Positions 47,281 to 60,200 of a stretch of DNA of 64,000 bases are shown piece by piece. Source of the DNA: Ursus arctos (lineage: Eukaryota; Chordata; Mammalia; Carnivora; Ursidae); the NCBI RefSeq assembly GCF_023065955.2, contig NW_026623078.1, positions 6,148,199 through 6,212,198 on the forward strand, read 5' to 3'. Numbering within the stretch: position 1 is the first letter of the stretch; every line of letters starts with the position of its first letter. A program made the translations under genes and the position numbers. The notes under the pieces were generated by a model, which saw nothing but the letters and a program-made list of their open reading frames with translations, was not told the DNA's origin and did no database searches.

Positions 47281-47645
47281 GAAAAAGAAAAAAAGAAACC
47301 ATAAGAGACTCTTAATGATAGAAAACAAACTGAGGGTTGATGGAGGGAGGTGCGCTGGAGATGGGCTAAATGGGTGATGGGCATTAAGTAGGGCACTTGT
47401 GATAAGCACTGGGTGTTGTATGTAAGTGATGAACCACTAAATTCTAGTCTTGAAACCAATATTACACTATATGCCAACTAACTACAATTAAAATTTAAAA
47501 AATTTAAAGACAAAAACAAAGCTAAAAATGAATTTATCTTATATGTAATAGGGTTTTAACTTGACAGAGAAAGACATAAATATATGATCTCACTTCTTTG
47601 CAGTATTTAAAAAAACAAATGCATAAAAAACAAAAAGCAGAATCA
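47281..47645 (+). mobile_element. Further L1 3' pieces abutting the OR11-like pseudogene
   Basis: A second 3' UTR block ('gaaaacaaactgagggttga', 'gataagcactgggtgttgta') ends near 47,510. A piece starting ~47,560 ('cagagaaagacataaatata', 'acaaatgcataaaaaac') runs straight into the receptor sequence at ~47,645. Confidence 0.8.
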
Positions 47646-48260
47646 GAAGATAATAAGAGAGCTCAATATAGAGCAGGAAAGCTCAATTCCAGGGGCAGGG
47701 ATGCAGGACAGGGCCAGAAGAGGACCAGGGTCACAGACAAAGTGGTCAATGGTGTTGGGGCCACAAAAGGGGAGTTGTGTGATAAAGTAGATAGGGATTG
47801 GATAGCAGAGGAAAGCTGTGACCCAGCACAGGGCCACCAGCTTCATGCAGAGATGGCTGTTCATGATGATAGGATAATGGAGAGGCTGGCAGATGGCCAA
47901 GTACCTATCAAAAGCCATGAGGGGCAGTAAGAGGGTCTCCGTGGTGCCCATGGAGAAGAAGAAGTAGAACTGGAAGAAGCAAGCTGTGAAAGAGGTGGTT
48001 TTGGTCTCAGATAGGAAGTTCTTTAACATATTGGGAATAGTCGTGTTGATGTAACAGATCTCCAGGAGTGAGAAGTTGGCCAGCAGAATGTACATGGGGG
48101 TGTGAAGCCTGCAATCCAGCTTCACTGCACAGACAATGGCCCCATTCCCCATCAGAAAGGACAGAAAGAATAGCATAAAGAGGAGGACCTGAACCTCCCT
48201 GGAGCATGGAAATCTCAGGAGTAGGAATTCAGTCACTGTGCTGACTCCTGACATATTCAT
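47643..48260 (-). pseudogene. Olfactory receptor pseudogene, OR11H-like, truncated after TM5 start
   Basis: The minus-strand frame starts at 48260 and gives 205 residues. These show TM1 to TM4 and the beginning of TM5: LHTPMYILLANFSLLEI (TM2), SFTACFFQFYFFFSMGTTE (TM3), MAFDRYLAICQPLHYP (the DRY region), then FCGPNTIDHFVCDPGPLL in the second extracellular loop. It stops at TGA (47640-47642) where L1-derived sequence begins; TM5 to TM7 (~105 residues) are absent, and I did not find them nearby. The phrases fit the OR11 family, OR11H/G type, from memory. One odd residue is LLLRFPCS for the usual LLGF. Up to the break the frame is open, so truncation was probably the event that silenced it. Confidence 0.9.
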
Positions 48261-49640
48261 GGCTTCCTAAGGGATGGGGAAGAAAAGTGACAATGACAAA
48301 GATGGCCTTAATCTACCATCCTCAGGATTATTTCCTTTTTGGAGATCCCTAACTCCCTCAGATTCTATTATTCCATTAAATAAATAACTATACTGCTGAA
48401 GTCTATGACCTTTGGAGAGTGGTTGGTATGATCAGACTGTGAATCTTTGTATTCTCGTGTTTCTCTTTCAGAATTTTCTCACAGTAAAAGACAGGATGTT
48501 ATGTGATAAGCAGCATGGAAAAGGTTAATGGCAGTACTCACGAATGTAAGTAGGTATGAAAATCATGTATTTGTATCTATAGATTAAGAGATATAGACCC
48601 TTGATATTGGACACAGAATTTCAATTACTTAGATCTTTGGAATTAGAGACACAAATGTTAGGCATCAGAAAGGAAGAAAGGTAATGACACACTGAAATCT
48701 TTATGCATTTCACTGTTAATCTGGATCGGTGTTGAATTGTAAGTGTTGGTGTCTTAAGGTCATCTGACAACTAAGACAAAAAGCATCAAACATACCATCC
48801 ATTCTTCAGTATTCATCATGGTTTGTTAATAAAAATTTGAACTCCCAGACACCTACATAATAGGTTTCATATCAGTTCCATCTTCTACCTGTTGAATTAA
48901 AATACTTCTGTAAAACGTGGGTCTAGGTTACATCTCTACTAATAGGTAGAAAAACTGAGCAATGTATCTAGTGTATTATTTAAGGATTTTTGAGGGTTTT
49001 GCCTGAAGTGTCACAAAGTGTCCTAGAAAGGCCTCTAATCTTCTGGCTTATGGATAGAGGCAGAGACTCCCAAATGTCAGATAGTGCCAAGCAGAGGCCT
49101 CTGGAAACCAAGAACAGTGGTGGCAGCCATAAACTTTCCCACTGGACAAAGATTCCCTGTCTACTTCCTCACCCCTCTGTCACCCTCATCCTACTCTAGG
49201 TGTGGAAGGTTGGCGTTGTTTCGGGCAGTTGAAGGAGAATCTTTGTGGAAACTTCCTTCTCTGAGTTAGACTTAGATGTTGTGTGATTTCCATGGTGAGA
49301 AAAGCAAAACAAAGCCTATGAAATTGCCTACAGTTCTGTTGTTAGTCGTCTGGTCTTAACTTATTAATTTATTTTGGGGGCCACTCCATTAGTGAGGGAC
49401 AGTCATCATTTGGGCCTAAATGACCCAACTGACATGACTGAGTGATGATACTTATTCAGAAAAATACAAGCACAGAATACAGATCCAGACACTTTCAAAA
49501 AAAGTCTAGTTAAGAATATTTATTAATGTAATCGTTATAAAATGCATTACTTTGCAGATTGCATAATGCCATAGCTTGGAGGATGATCTTGATGATTGCA
49601 ATTAGTGACACAAGAGTTCAGAATAATTCAGAATTTTCTA
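48261..49640. other. Unique DNA, 5' flank of the OR11-like pseudogene
   Basis: No repeat or coding region recognised. Frames at 48990-49269 show no domain. Confidence 0.4.
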
Positions 49641-49678
49641 CACCACACTTCTCCGTAAGGCTCCTCTTGGATCTGTGA

Positions 49679-49987
49679 CTAGATCATGTTTGGCAAAACC
49701 AAGCTGTGAGCAATTCCTCCATAGAAGGAATTCAGAGAAACCAAGAAGTGAAAGAAACCATGAGTAAAGAGGTGTAAAAGGAGGAAGTATTTGTTGGTTA
49801 ATATGTATGAGGTTTGCAAGGGCTTTGTAAGCCATGTGGGAGTGAACCCACCACCCAGCAGTGCTCGGTCAGGTTGTTCTCCCTCCTCACGATGCCTGAT
49901 CATCTGCTCTGTGGCAGAGCCACACTCCGCTAAAATCGGAGCTGAAGTTTTATCTGGCCTGCTCCTCAGAGCCGCTTCATCAGTCAT
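49679..49987 (-). CDS. Unrecognised 102-codon open frame, doubtful
   Basis: The minus-strand frame begins at an ATG at 49987 and has a charged N-terminal half (with EEGEQPDRALLGG) and a hydrophobic C-terminal half (NKYFLLLHLFTHGFFHFLVS) that could be one membrane segment. Downstream in the same direction the sequence reaches an AATAAA near 49,520. This arrangement resembles a short mRNA or a processed copy, but no A-tail or target duplication is visible, and I recognise no family. A second frame overlaps it. It may be chance. Confidence 0.2.
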   Translation of the reverse strand: MTDEAALRSRPDKTSAPILAECGSATEQMIRHREEGEQPDRALLGGGFTPTWLTKPLQTSYILTNKYFLLLHLFTHGFFHFLVSLNSFYGGIAHSLVLPNMI

Positions 49988-51149
49988 TTCCAGACGTCAC
50001 TTCACTAACATGCTATTTCCCCCAAAGACCTTGTTCTGACTGGATGCACCTCCTGGTTAATAAGGATGGACTTTCCATACTTCCTCATCCTCATCTCTCT
50101 CATTTCCTGACTGCCAGCCCTTCAGTTGTAAAGATTAATCTCCTCACATTCTTCATGGAAGGTGAGGTGCTATTATTTCCACAAACACATAGAGAAAGGC
50201 AGATCTAAAAGGCACACCTAAGAGCTATCCTATGCTTGCATGTTTTCTGAACCTACCTCCTTAAAGATCTGGCAGGTCTGACTTGCAATCTCCTGTTTTC
50301 ACTGCAGCAGAAGGTAAGCATGATGGAGGGCATGGCCTCCTTGGCAGAGAGCAGCCCAGAGAGGGTGCTTACATTGCTGGACTCATGATACTAATTTAGA
50401 GAGAAACTGGCACATTTGCTGCACAACAGAGACCTATCTATGTTTCTCTGAAATCTGTGTCCCATTCCTCCTAAGGGATAAATCTCCTATGAATTCCAAA
50501 AGTGATAATTTATGAGAGAAGATTGTCAGTTATATCCTCAGGATATGTTCCCTCTGGAACCCCTTGATTGGCCTTTGGGACTCAGTTTCCCCCATGGTGA
50601 TCAGATACTCTCACGCTATTCTTAGAACAGATGCTTATTTTGTTGTACAGACAGGTTACTCTTATGAAGGTGCAATCTCTATAGCATCACCAGCTTAGCT
50701 GGAATACAGGCTTTTTGTTTATCTTCTTATTCCTTTATATTCAACTTTATTCATTTTTTGAGTTTTGAAGTCTTACCTGTCAATATCATAGTTATGACAT
50801 CAGAGTTTTTATTCTCATTCCTGTTGGCTCACTCCATGGTTTGAAAAAGGTTATTCCCTTTCTCTGGTAACAGGCTCTCTTAAGTCAGGTCTGTGTTTCT
50901 AGTAGTACACTGATAAGTAAATTCCATTTCATGCTGGACAGGTCTCAGAAGCAGAGACCACGGGGTATGTGATGAAATGTCAAAGTTCTAGAAGGTACCT
51001 CCCATTCTAGTCCTCTATTTTATTTCCAACTATTTTTAGCAGATGTGCCGAAAAGCTGCTATGAATGCTGAAATTTTCGTGGCTTCTTTTAAGCAAGACA
51101 TTGTTAAGAGAAGTGTCTGAAACTTTGGGTCCCCTTTGTTTTCTTTCTT
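49988..51149. other. Unique-looking non-coding DNA
   Basis: Nothing recognised. Confidence 0.4.
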
Positions 51150-52105
51150 TCTTTTTAGGTGTTGTTGACATAATACATTATTTTAGTTTCAGGTGTAGAA
51201 CACAATGATTTGACACTTTTATATATTGCAAAATGATCACTACAATAAGTCTAATTAACATCCATCACCATACAGAATTACAAAATATTTTTCTCATGGT
51301 AAGAACTTTTAAGATCTACGCTCTTACTTAGCAGTTTCCAAATATGCAATACTGTATTATTAACAATAGTCACCATGCTGCACATTACATCCCCAGGACT
51401 TATTTATTATATAACTGGAAATTTGTACCTTTTGACCCCCCCTTCATCTATTTCACCAACCCCTATCCCTCACCTCTGGCAACCATCAGTCTTCTTTATC
51501 TATGAGCTTGGTTTTAGGATTTTTGTTTTGTTTTGATTTGATTTTAGACTCCACATATAAGTGAGGTTATAGGGTATTTATCTTTCTCAGTCTGATTCAT
51601 TTTACTTAGCATAATGCCCTCCAGTTTCATCCATGTTGTTGCAAATGGCAAGATTTCCATAATTTTTATGGCTGAATAATATTCCACTACTATATACACA
51701 CTACATTTTCTTTATCCTTTCATCCACTGATAGACATTTAGGTTGTTTCCACTTTTTGGCCTTTGTAAATAATGATGCATTTAAACAGGGGTGCAGATAT
51801 CTCTTGTAGATAGGGATTTCACTTCCATCAGATATATACTCAGAAGTGGAATTGCTGGATTATATGGTAGTTCCCTTATTAATTTTTTTTTCAGGAAACT
51901 CCATACTGTTTTCCATAGTGGCTATACTAATTTACATTCCCACAATAGTGTGCAAAGGTTCTTTTTCTTCACATTCCCACCAGCACTTCTTATTTCTTGT
52001 CTTTTTGATAGCCATTCTAACAAATGTGAGGCCATTTGTCACTGTGGTTTTGATTTGCATTTTCCTCATGAGAAAGAGATTTGTTAAGTGCTCCCTCATT
52101 TAAAA
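51150..52105 (-). mobile_element. L1 3' part, reverse orientation
   Basis: The plus strand reads 'ggtgttgttgacataataca', 'cttagcataatgccctccag', 'ggctgaataatattccacta' and 'ggaaactccatactgttttc', the complement of an L1 3' UTR and ORF2 tail. Frames at 51791-52103 are complements of ORF2. Confidence 0.88.
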
Positions 52106-52249
52106 AAAAAAAAGTACTCCCTCATTTTATTTTAATGAAAAGTGAGAAAGTAGTAATAAGGAAGGTAAATAGCAAGTATAATCTTATTTATTGGGGATTA
52201 AATGGCCCTAATTACTACTAAAAAACGAATGCTAAATGCATTAATATGT

Positions 52250-52465
52250 TGTGCTGTATAAAAAGAGCATTAGATCATGTCTCAGATTGACCTTATAGCT
52301 CTGTCATATACTCAACTATATGATCCTTGGTATATTATTTAACCTCATTAAGCCCCAGATATTTAACTATAAATATACTAGTTCTATCCTGATACAGTTG
52401 AGAAAACTAAATAACAATGTCTGTAAAATGCCTACTATGTGGTAAATATCCAATAAATGAGAGTC
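52250..52465 (+). mobile_element. MIR SINE
   Basis: The order 'aaaaagagcattagatcatg', 'ctatatgatccttggtatat', 'taacctcattaagccc', 'aaatgcctactatgtggtaa' and 'caataaatgaga' follows a MIR over nearly its whole length. Confidence 0.75.
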
Positions 52466-52779
52466 TTCTCCTTTTGCATGAAGTTTAACACAAAAGAAGG
52501 GAAAATTTTCTCTGGAAGAAATATTTCTGTTGTTCTGTTTTTTAATTTCTCACATATATGAAAGAAAAAATGCATGCATAAATATATATGTGTATATTTA
52601 TACTCTACCTTTTCTGAAAAACAAAATATGTAAACAAAAAATTTAAATTTAAATGAACATAGCTAGGAGAAACCGTGGGAGAGGGAGACAGAATTGTATC
52701 AGAAAACCTAAGTTTATGAAAGCTTTCACAACAGAAAGAAAGCAAGCCAGCTAGTTAGCTAACATAGCTAACATCACAC
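52466..52779. other. AT-rich sequence, nothing recognised
   Basis: Contains short AT runs (near 52,590) and no coding frame. Confidence 0.35.
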
Positions 52780-54287
52780 TTAATTGTGAGAAACTAAGTT
52801 TTCCACTAGGATCAACTGATCCTAGCAAAGACATCTCCTCTCACCACTCCTTTTCAACACTGTACTGGAAGTTCTTGTTAATGCAGTAAGACAAGAAAAG
52901 AAAATGTGTACAGATTGGAAAGGAAGACATAAAACTATCATTTTTCACAGATGACATGATTATCTACGTAGAAAATCTGAAATAATTGTTGGAGTAGGCA
53001 GTTAGCTAGGATCTAACAGGATATCTGGGGGCCAGGTTTGAGGAAGTCACCAACAGCTCTCAGAAGTGTCAGAGACCTGTCCTGGCAGCACCCCACAAAA
53101 AGCCGGATCAAACCAGAAAGGCCCAAGATGTGGAGTGCCATAACAGGAAACACCTGACCAAATTAAGGAGAAAAGCCATGAAACCCTGCCTCCCTGCCCC
53201 AAGTAATGAATATTCCACCCCCTACTTAACTGTCAATAAAAAATAGAAACCCAACCCCCAGAGTGTGCATCTCTCTCTCTCTCTCTCATTTGCCCATTCT
53301 CATATCTCAAGAGTGTACTTTTTTCCTTTAATTAACATTGCCACTTGCGTTGCTCATCTACTGTGTTTAGTGCATGTCCTTGAATTCTTTCTTGAGACAA
53401 GACCAAGAACCTTTGGTGATACCTTTTGGGATGGGCTGGCTCAAGGCCCCAGGGCCCAAGGTCTCCCCAGTTCATCCAGCAACAGAATCAATAAAAAAGT
53501 TCCTGGAACTAATAAGTGGTATTAGGGTGCAGGATACAAGTTCAATATAAAAAGTCAATTTCTTTCGTATATACCATCAATGAATAAGGAGAATTTGAAA
53601 TTAAAAGCATGATATCATTTACATTTGCAGCTCAAAAAATTAAATATTTACATATCTAAAAACTATGTGTGGAACTATGAGGAGAAATACAAAGCTCTGA
53701 TGAACAAACTCAAAGAACTAAATGAATGATGAGATAGTCAATGTTCATTAATAGAAAGATCCAATATTGTCAAGATGTCAATATTGTCTAGATGTCCCAA
53801 CTTGATTTACAGATTCAATGCAATCCCAATTGAAATTCCAGAAATTACTTTATGAGCATCAACTGATTCTAAAGTTTACATAAGCGGAAAAAGACTCAGA
53901 ATAGTTGATACAATATTGAAGGAGAAGAACAAAGTGGGAAGACTACACTGAACTGACTTTAAGACTTCCTATAAAGGCACAGTAATTAAGACAGTGTGAT
54001 ACTGGCAAAAGAATAGACCAATAGGTCAGTATAACAAAATAGAGAGACCAGAAATAGATTCCAGAAATACAGTGAACTGATCTTTGACAAAGGAGCAAAG
54101 GCAGTATAATGGAGCAAATAGGGTCTCTTTAGCTAACAGTGCTGGAATAACCAGACATTCATATGCAAAAAAAAAAAAAAAAAGCAGCAGCAGCTAGATT
54201 TGAATCTTTGAACTTTCACAATTAACTCAAAATAGATCATAGACCCAAATGTAAACTGCAAAACCATAAAACTTCTAGAAGATAAAT
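52780..54287 (+). mobile_element. Old L1 ORF2 interrupted by a solo LTR
   Basis: An RT fragment ('ctcaccactccttttcaaca', 'tttttcacagatgacatgat') stops at ~52,986 and resumes at ~53,485 ('aagttcctggaactaataag'). It continues to 'ccataaaacttctagaagat', where the full-length L1 at 54,288 was inserted. Heavily mutated. Confidence 0.87.
52987..53484 (+). mobile_element. Solo LTR of an endogenous retrovirus (ERV1-like)
   Basis: A ~498-bp insert in L1 ORF2 has LTR-type ends (TGTTGG at the start, CAACA at the end). It carries an AATAAA at 53235-53240 and a CT-run (53268-53287). The two L1 halves join cleanly if it is removed. No viral gene or second LTR is present, so this is a solo LTR. The target duplication is not clear (taat before, gaat after). 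Family assignment and orientation are inferred from the general layout. Confidence 0.75.
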
Positions 54288-57200
54288 AGGAGGGGGTTTA
54301 GGATGGTGGAGGAGTAGGGGACCCCTTTTTCAGCTGGTCCCCTGAGTTGAGTTGGATAGGTACCAGACCAGCCTGAACATCCACGGAATCAGCCTGAGAT
54401 GCAGGAAGATACATCTGGATCTCTACAAATGAACATCTCCAGCGCCGAGTATTGAGGTACAAAGCGGGGAGCCGTAAAACCTCACACAGATATCGGAAGA
54501 CAAATGGAAGGGGTAGGGAGCTGCCGCGTTCGGGCACCGGGAAGTGGTAGCCACCTGCACGGGGGAACGGGTGGACTCACAGAACAGCACCTGCGAGAGA
54601 GCAGACTGTGACCGTGAGCGGGGAGCACGCGCCACCAGACTTCTCATGGAACTCCATTGTGCTCACTGAAACCAGACTGAGACCGGGAGCTCTGGGAGCG
54701 TGCGGGGCGCCTGGCAGCTGGCGGTGTTAGAAACATGAAGGACAGAGACACGCCGGCCCTGGAAGTGAGGGCTGGGATGCCGGGTGTGGGGCGCACATCC
54801 CGGGATGCTGCAGGGTTGAGCAGCACCAACAGAAACAGAGTTAAAGTGGCCAGAACATCAGTGGAGAATGGTCCGCGATCCCCTCTGTTCTGAGACAGAG
54901 GCTGAGTATCGGCCACTGCTGCTCTCTCAGAAGAGCTACAGCAAACCGCCAGGGAAAGCCGCTAGAGAACAAAAGCCTGGAAACACCGGCTTACAGGGTG
55001 CCCATCCCCATCCCCCCTCACAGGAGCACGGAGACACTACCCAAACAGGGTTGCCTGAGTATCGGCAAGGCGGGAGCCTCCCAATGAAGGCAGGCTGAAA
55101 AATCAAGAAGCCCACATCCCTAAGATCCCTATAAAACAAGGGTGCACGGCCTGTGTCCCGGTCAATAATTTGGGCTCTGGACAACCCCGCAACCTCTCCT
55201 CATCAGAATGACGAGAAGGAGAAGTCCCCCCCAGCAAAGAAAAGACAATGAGTCTGTGGCCTCTGCCACAGAACTAATGGATATGGATGTAACCAAATTA
55301 TCAGAAATGGAATTCACAGTAACAATGGTCAAGATGATGAGTAGACTTGAAAAAAGTATTAACGAAAATGTTAATGACAATATAGAATCTCTAAGGGCGG
55401 AAATGAGAGCGAATCTGGCTGAAATTAAAAATTCTATGAGCCAAATGCAGGCAAAACTAGAGGCTCTGACGGCCAGGGTCACCGAGGCAGAAGATGTATT
55501 AGCGAATTGGAGGATGGGTTAGTAGAAGAAAAAACGAAAATAGAAGCTGGACTTAAAAAACTCCACGCCCATGAATGTAGGTTACAGGAGATTACTGACT
55601 CAATGAAACGATCCAATGTCAGAATCATCGGCATCCCTGAGGGGGTGGACAAAAACAGAGGTCTAGAAGAGATATTTGAACAAATTGTAGCTGAAAACTT
55701 CCCTAATCTAATGAGGGAAACAAACATTTGTGTCCAAGAGGCAGAGAGGACCCCTCCCAAGCTCAACCACGACAAACCTACGCCACGTCACAACATAGTG
55801 CATTTCGCAAATATTAGATCCAAGGACACATTACTGAAAGCAGCCAGGGCAAAGAAATTTCTCATGTACCAAGAAAAAGGTATCAGAATTACATCAGACC
55901 TGTCTACACAGACCTGGAATGAGAGAAAGGATTGAGGAGGCATTTTTAAAGTTCTTTCAGAGAAAAACATGCAGCCAAGGATCCTTTATCCAGCAAGGCT
56001 GTCGTTCAGAATTGATGGAGAAATAAAGACCTTCCAGAATAGCCAGTCATTAACCAATTTCGTAACGACAAAACCAGCCCTACAAGAGATATTAAGGGGG
56101 GGTTCAATAAATGTAAAAAACCCCAAGAGTGATACAGAACAGAAAGTCACAACCGATACAAGCAAAGACTTTACTGGCAACATGGCATCATTAAAATCAT
56201 ATCTCTCAGTATTCAGTCTCAATGTGAATGGCTTAAATGCTCCCATAAAACGTCACAGGGTTGCAGATTGGATAAAAAGAAATGACCCATCCATTTGCTG
56301 TCTACAAGAGACTCATTTTGAACCTAAAGGTACATTCAGACTGAAGGTAAAGGGATGGAGTACCATCCTTCACAAAAATGGACCTCAAAAGAAAGCTGAG
56401 GTAGCAATACTCATATTAGATAGATTGGATTTTAAACTAAAGACTACAGTTAGAGACGCAGAAGGGCCCTATATTATTCTTAAAGGATGTATCCAACAAG
56501 TGGATATGACAATTATAAATATATATGCCCCCACCAGGGGAGCAGCAAGATACACAAGCCAACTCTTAACCAGAATAAAGAGACATAGAGATAAAAATAC
56601 ATTAATAGTAGGGGACCTCAACACCCCATCATCAGAAATAACAAGAACACCCTTGCAAAAATTAAGCAAAGAATCAATTGCTTTGAATGCCATACTCGAC
56701 GAGTTGGACCTCATAGATATATAGAATACTACACCCCAGAACCAAAGAATACTCATTCTATTCTAATGCCCATGGAACATTCTAAGAATAGACCATGTTT
56801 TGGGACACAAACAGGTCTCAACTGATACGAAAAGACTGAAATTATTCCCTGCATATTCTCAGACCACAACGCTTTGAAAGTGGAACTCAACCACAAGGAA
56901 AAATTTGGAAGAAACTCAAACACTTGGAGACTAAGAACCATCCTGCTCAGGAATGATTTGATAAACCAGGAAATCAAAAATCAAATTAAAGAATTATGGA
57001 GACCAACGAGAATGAAAACACAATGGTCCAAAACCTATGGATACTGCAAAGGCAGTCCTAAGGGGAAAATACATAGCCATCCAAGCCTCACTCAAAAGAA
57101 TAGAAAAATCTAAAATGCAGTTTTTATATTCTCACCTCAAGAAGCTGGAACAGCAACAGAGGGACAGGCCTAATCCACGCATGAGGAAGCAGTTGACCAA

Positions 57201-60200
57201 GATTACAGCAGAAATAATTGGATTAGAAACCAGGAGTATAGTAGAGCAGATCAACAGAACTAGAAGCTGGTTCTTTGAGAGAATTAATAACATTGACAGA
57301 CCTCTGGCAAGACTTATCCAAAAGAATAGAGAAAGGACCCAAATTAATAAAATTATGAATGAAAAAGGAGAGGTCACAACCAACACCAATGAAATTGGAA
57401 GGATTATTACAAACTTTTATCAACAGCTTTATGCAAATAAATTAAGCAATCTGGAAGAGATGAAGGCCTTCCTGAAAACCCATAAACTACCAAGACTGAA
57501 ACAGGAAGAAATTGATTTTTTAAACAGGCCAATTAATTATGAAGAGATTGAGTCAGTGATAAACAATCTTCCAAAAAATAAAACTCCAGGCCCAGACGGT
57601 TTTCCTGGGGAATTCTACCAAACATTCAGAGAAGAAATAATACCTATTCTCCTAAAGCTATTTCAAAAAATAGAAACAGAAGGAAAGCTGCCAAACTCAT
57701 TCTATGAGGCCAATATTACCTTGATCCCCAAACCAGGCAAAGACCCCTTCAAAAAGGAGAATTACAGACCAATTTCCCTAATGAATATGGCCGCCAAAAT
57801 CCTCAACAAGATCCTGGCAAATAGAATCCAACTGTAGGATGCCTGAGTGGCTCAGCTGATTAAGCGGCTGCCCTCAGCTCAGGTCATGATCCCAGACTCC
57901 TGAGATCGAGTCCCACATTGGGCTCCTTGCTCAGCTGGAAGCCTGCTCCTCTCTCTCCCTCTCCTGCTCTCTCAAATAAATAAATAAAATCTTAAAAAAA
58001 AAAGAATCCAACTGTACATCAAAAGGGTTATCCATCATGACCAAGTGGGATTCATCCCTCGGATGCAAGGGTGGTACAACATTCGCAAATCAATCAGTGT
58101 CTTAGATTTTATCCAGAAGGAAAAATTCAAAAATCATATGATTCTCTCAATAGATGCAGAAAAAGCATTTGACATAATACAGCATCTTTTTCTGATTAAA
58201 ACCCTTCAGAGTGTAGGGATAGAGGGTACATTCCTCAATCTCATAAAAGCCATCTATGAAAAACCTACAGCAAATATTATTCTCAATGGGGAAAAGCTGG
58301 AAGCCTTTCCCTTAAGATCAGGAACACGACAAGGATGCCCACTCTCACCACTATTATTCAACATAGTACTAGAAGTCCTTGCAACAGCAATCAGACAACA
58401 AAAAGGGATAAAACGTATCCAAAAGGGCAAAGAAGAAGTCAAACTGTCTCTCTTTGCAGATGACAGGATACTCTATAGGGAAAACCCAAAAGAATCCACT
58501 CCCAAACTATTAGAAGTTATAAAGCAATTCAGTAATGTGGAGGGATACAAAATCAATATTCAGAAATCACTTGCTTTCCTATACACGAATAATGAGACTG
58601 AAGAAAGAGAAATTAGGGAATCCATCTGATTTACAATAGCACCAAAAAACATATGTTACCTTGGAATTAACTTAAGCAGAGACGCAAAGGATCTATATTC
58701 TAGAAACTATAAATCACTCTTGAAAGACATTGAAGAAGACACAAAAAAATGGAAAAATATTCCATGCTCATGGATCGGGAGAATAAACATAGTTAAAATG
58801 TCCATGCTATCCAGAGCAATCTACACTTTCAATGCTATCCCGATCAAAATACCAATGACATTTTTCAAGGACCTGGAACAAATAGTCCTTAAATTTGTAT
58901 GGAACCAGAAAAGGCCCCAAATCACCAAGGAACTGTTGAAAAGGAAAAACAAAGCTGGGGGCATCACAATGCCGGATTTCGAGCTGTACTACAAGGCTGT
59001 GATCACAAAGACAGCATGGTACTGGCACAAAAACAGACACATAGACCAATGGAACAGAATAGAGAAACCAGAAATGGACCCTCGGCTCTTTGGGCAACTA
59101 ATCTTTGATAAAGCAGGAAAAAACATCTGGTGGGAAAAAGACAGTCTCTTCAATAAATGGTGCTGGGAAAATTGGACAGCTACATGCAAAAGAATGAAAC
59201 TTGACCACTCTCTCACACCATACGCAAAGATAAACCCAAATGGATGAAAGACCTTGATTTGAGACAGGAATCCATCAAAATCCTAGAGGAGAAGATAGGC
59301 AGCAACCTCTACGACATCAGCTACACCAACATTTTTCATGACACATCTCCAAAGGCAAGAGAAACAAAAGATAAAATGAACTTGTGGGACTTCATCAAGA
59401 TAAAAAGCTTCTGCACAGCCAAGGAAGCAATCAAAAAAAACTAAGAGGCAGCCCACGGAATGGGAGAATATATTTGCAAATGATGCTACAGATAAAAGAC
59501 TGGTATCCAAGATCTACAAAGAACTTCTCAAACTCAATACGCGAGAAACAAACAAATCATAAAATGGGCAGAAGATATGAACAGACACTCTTCTAATGAG
59601 GACATACAAATGGCTAACAGACACATGAAAAAATGTTCAAAATCCTTAGCCATCAGGGAAATTCAAATCAAAACCACACTAAGATACCACCTTATGCCAG
59701 TTAGAATGGCAAAAATCAACAAGGCAGGAAACAGCAATTGCTGGAGAGGATGTGGAGAAACATTGTTGGTGGGAATGCAGTTTGGTGCAGCCACTCTGGA
59801 AAAGAGTGTGGAGGTCCCTTAAAAAGTTAAAAATTGAGCTACCCTATGACCCAGCCATTGCAATACTGGGTATTTACCCCAAAAATACAGACGTAGTGAA
59901 GAGAAGGGCCATATGCACCCCAATGTTCATAGCAGCATTGTCCACAATAGCTAAATCGTGGAAGGAGCCGAGATGCCCTTCAACAGACGACTGGATTAAG
60001 AAGCTGTGGTCCACATATACAATGGAATATCACTCAGGTATCAGAAAGAACGAGTTCTCAACATTTGCTGCAACATAGACGGCACTGGAGGAGATAATGC
60101 TAAGTGAAATAAGTCAAGCAGAGAAAGACAATTATCATATGATTTCTCTCATCTATGGAACATAAGAACTAGGAAGATCGGTAGGGGAAGAAAGGGATAA

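Noticed and set aside
577..58002. tRNA-like heads in many places
   Set aside because: Each is the 5' part of a CAN-SINE with a TC-rich body and A-tail; none has a complete cloverleaf standing alone.
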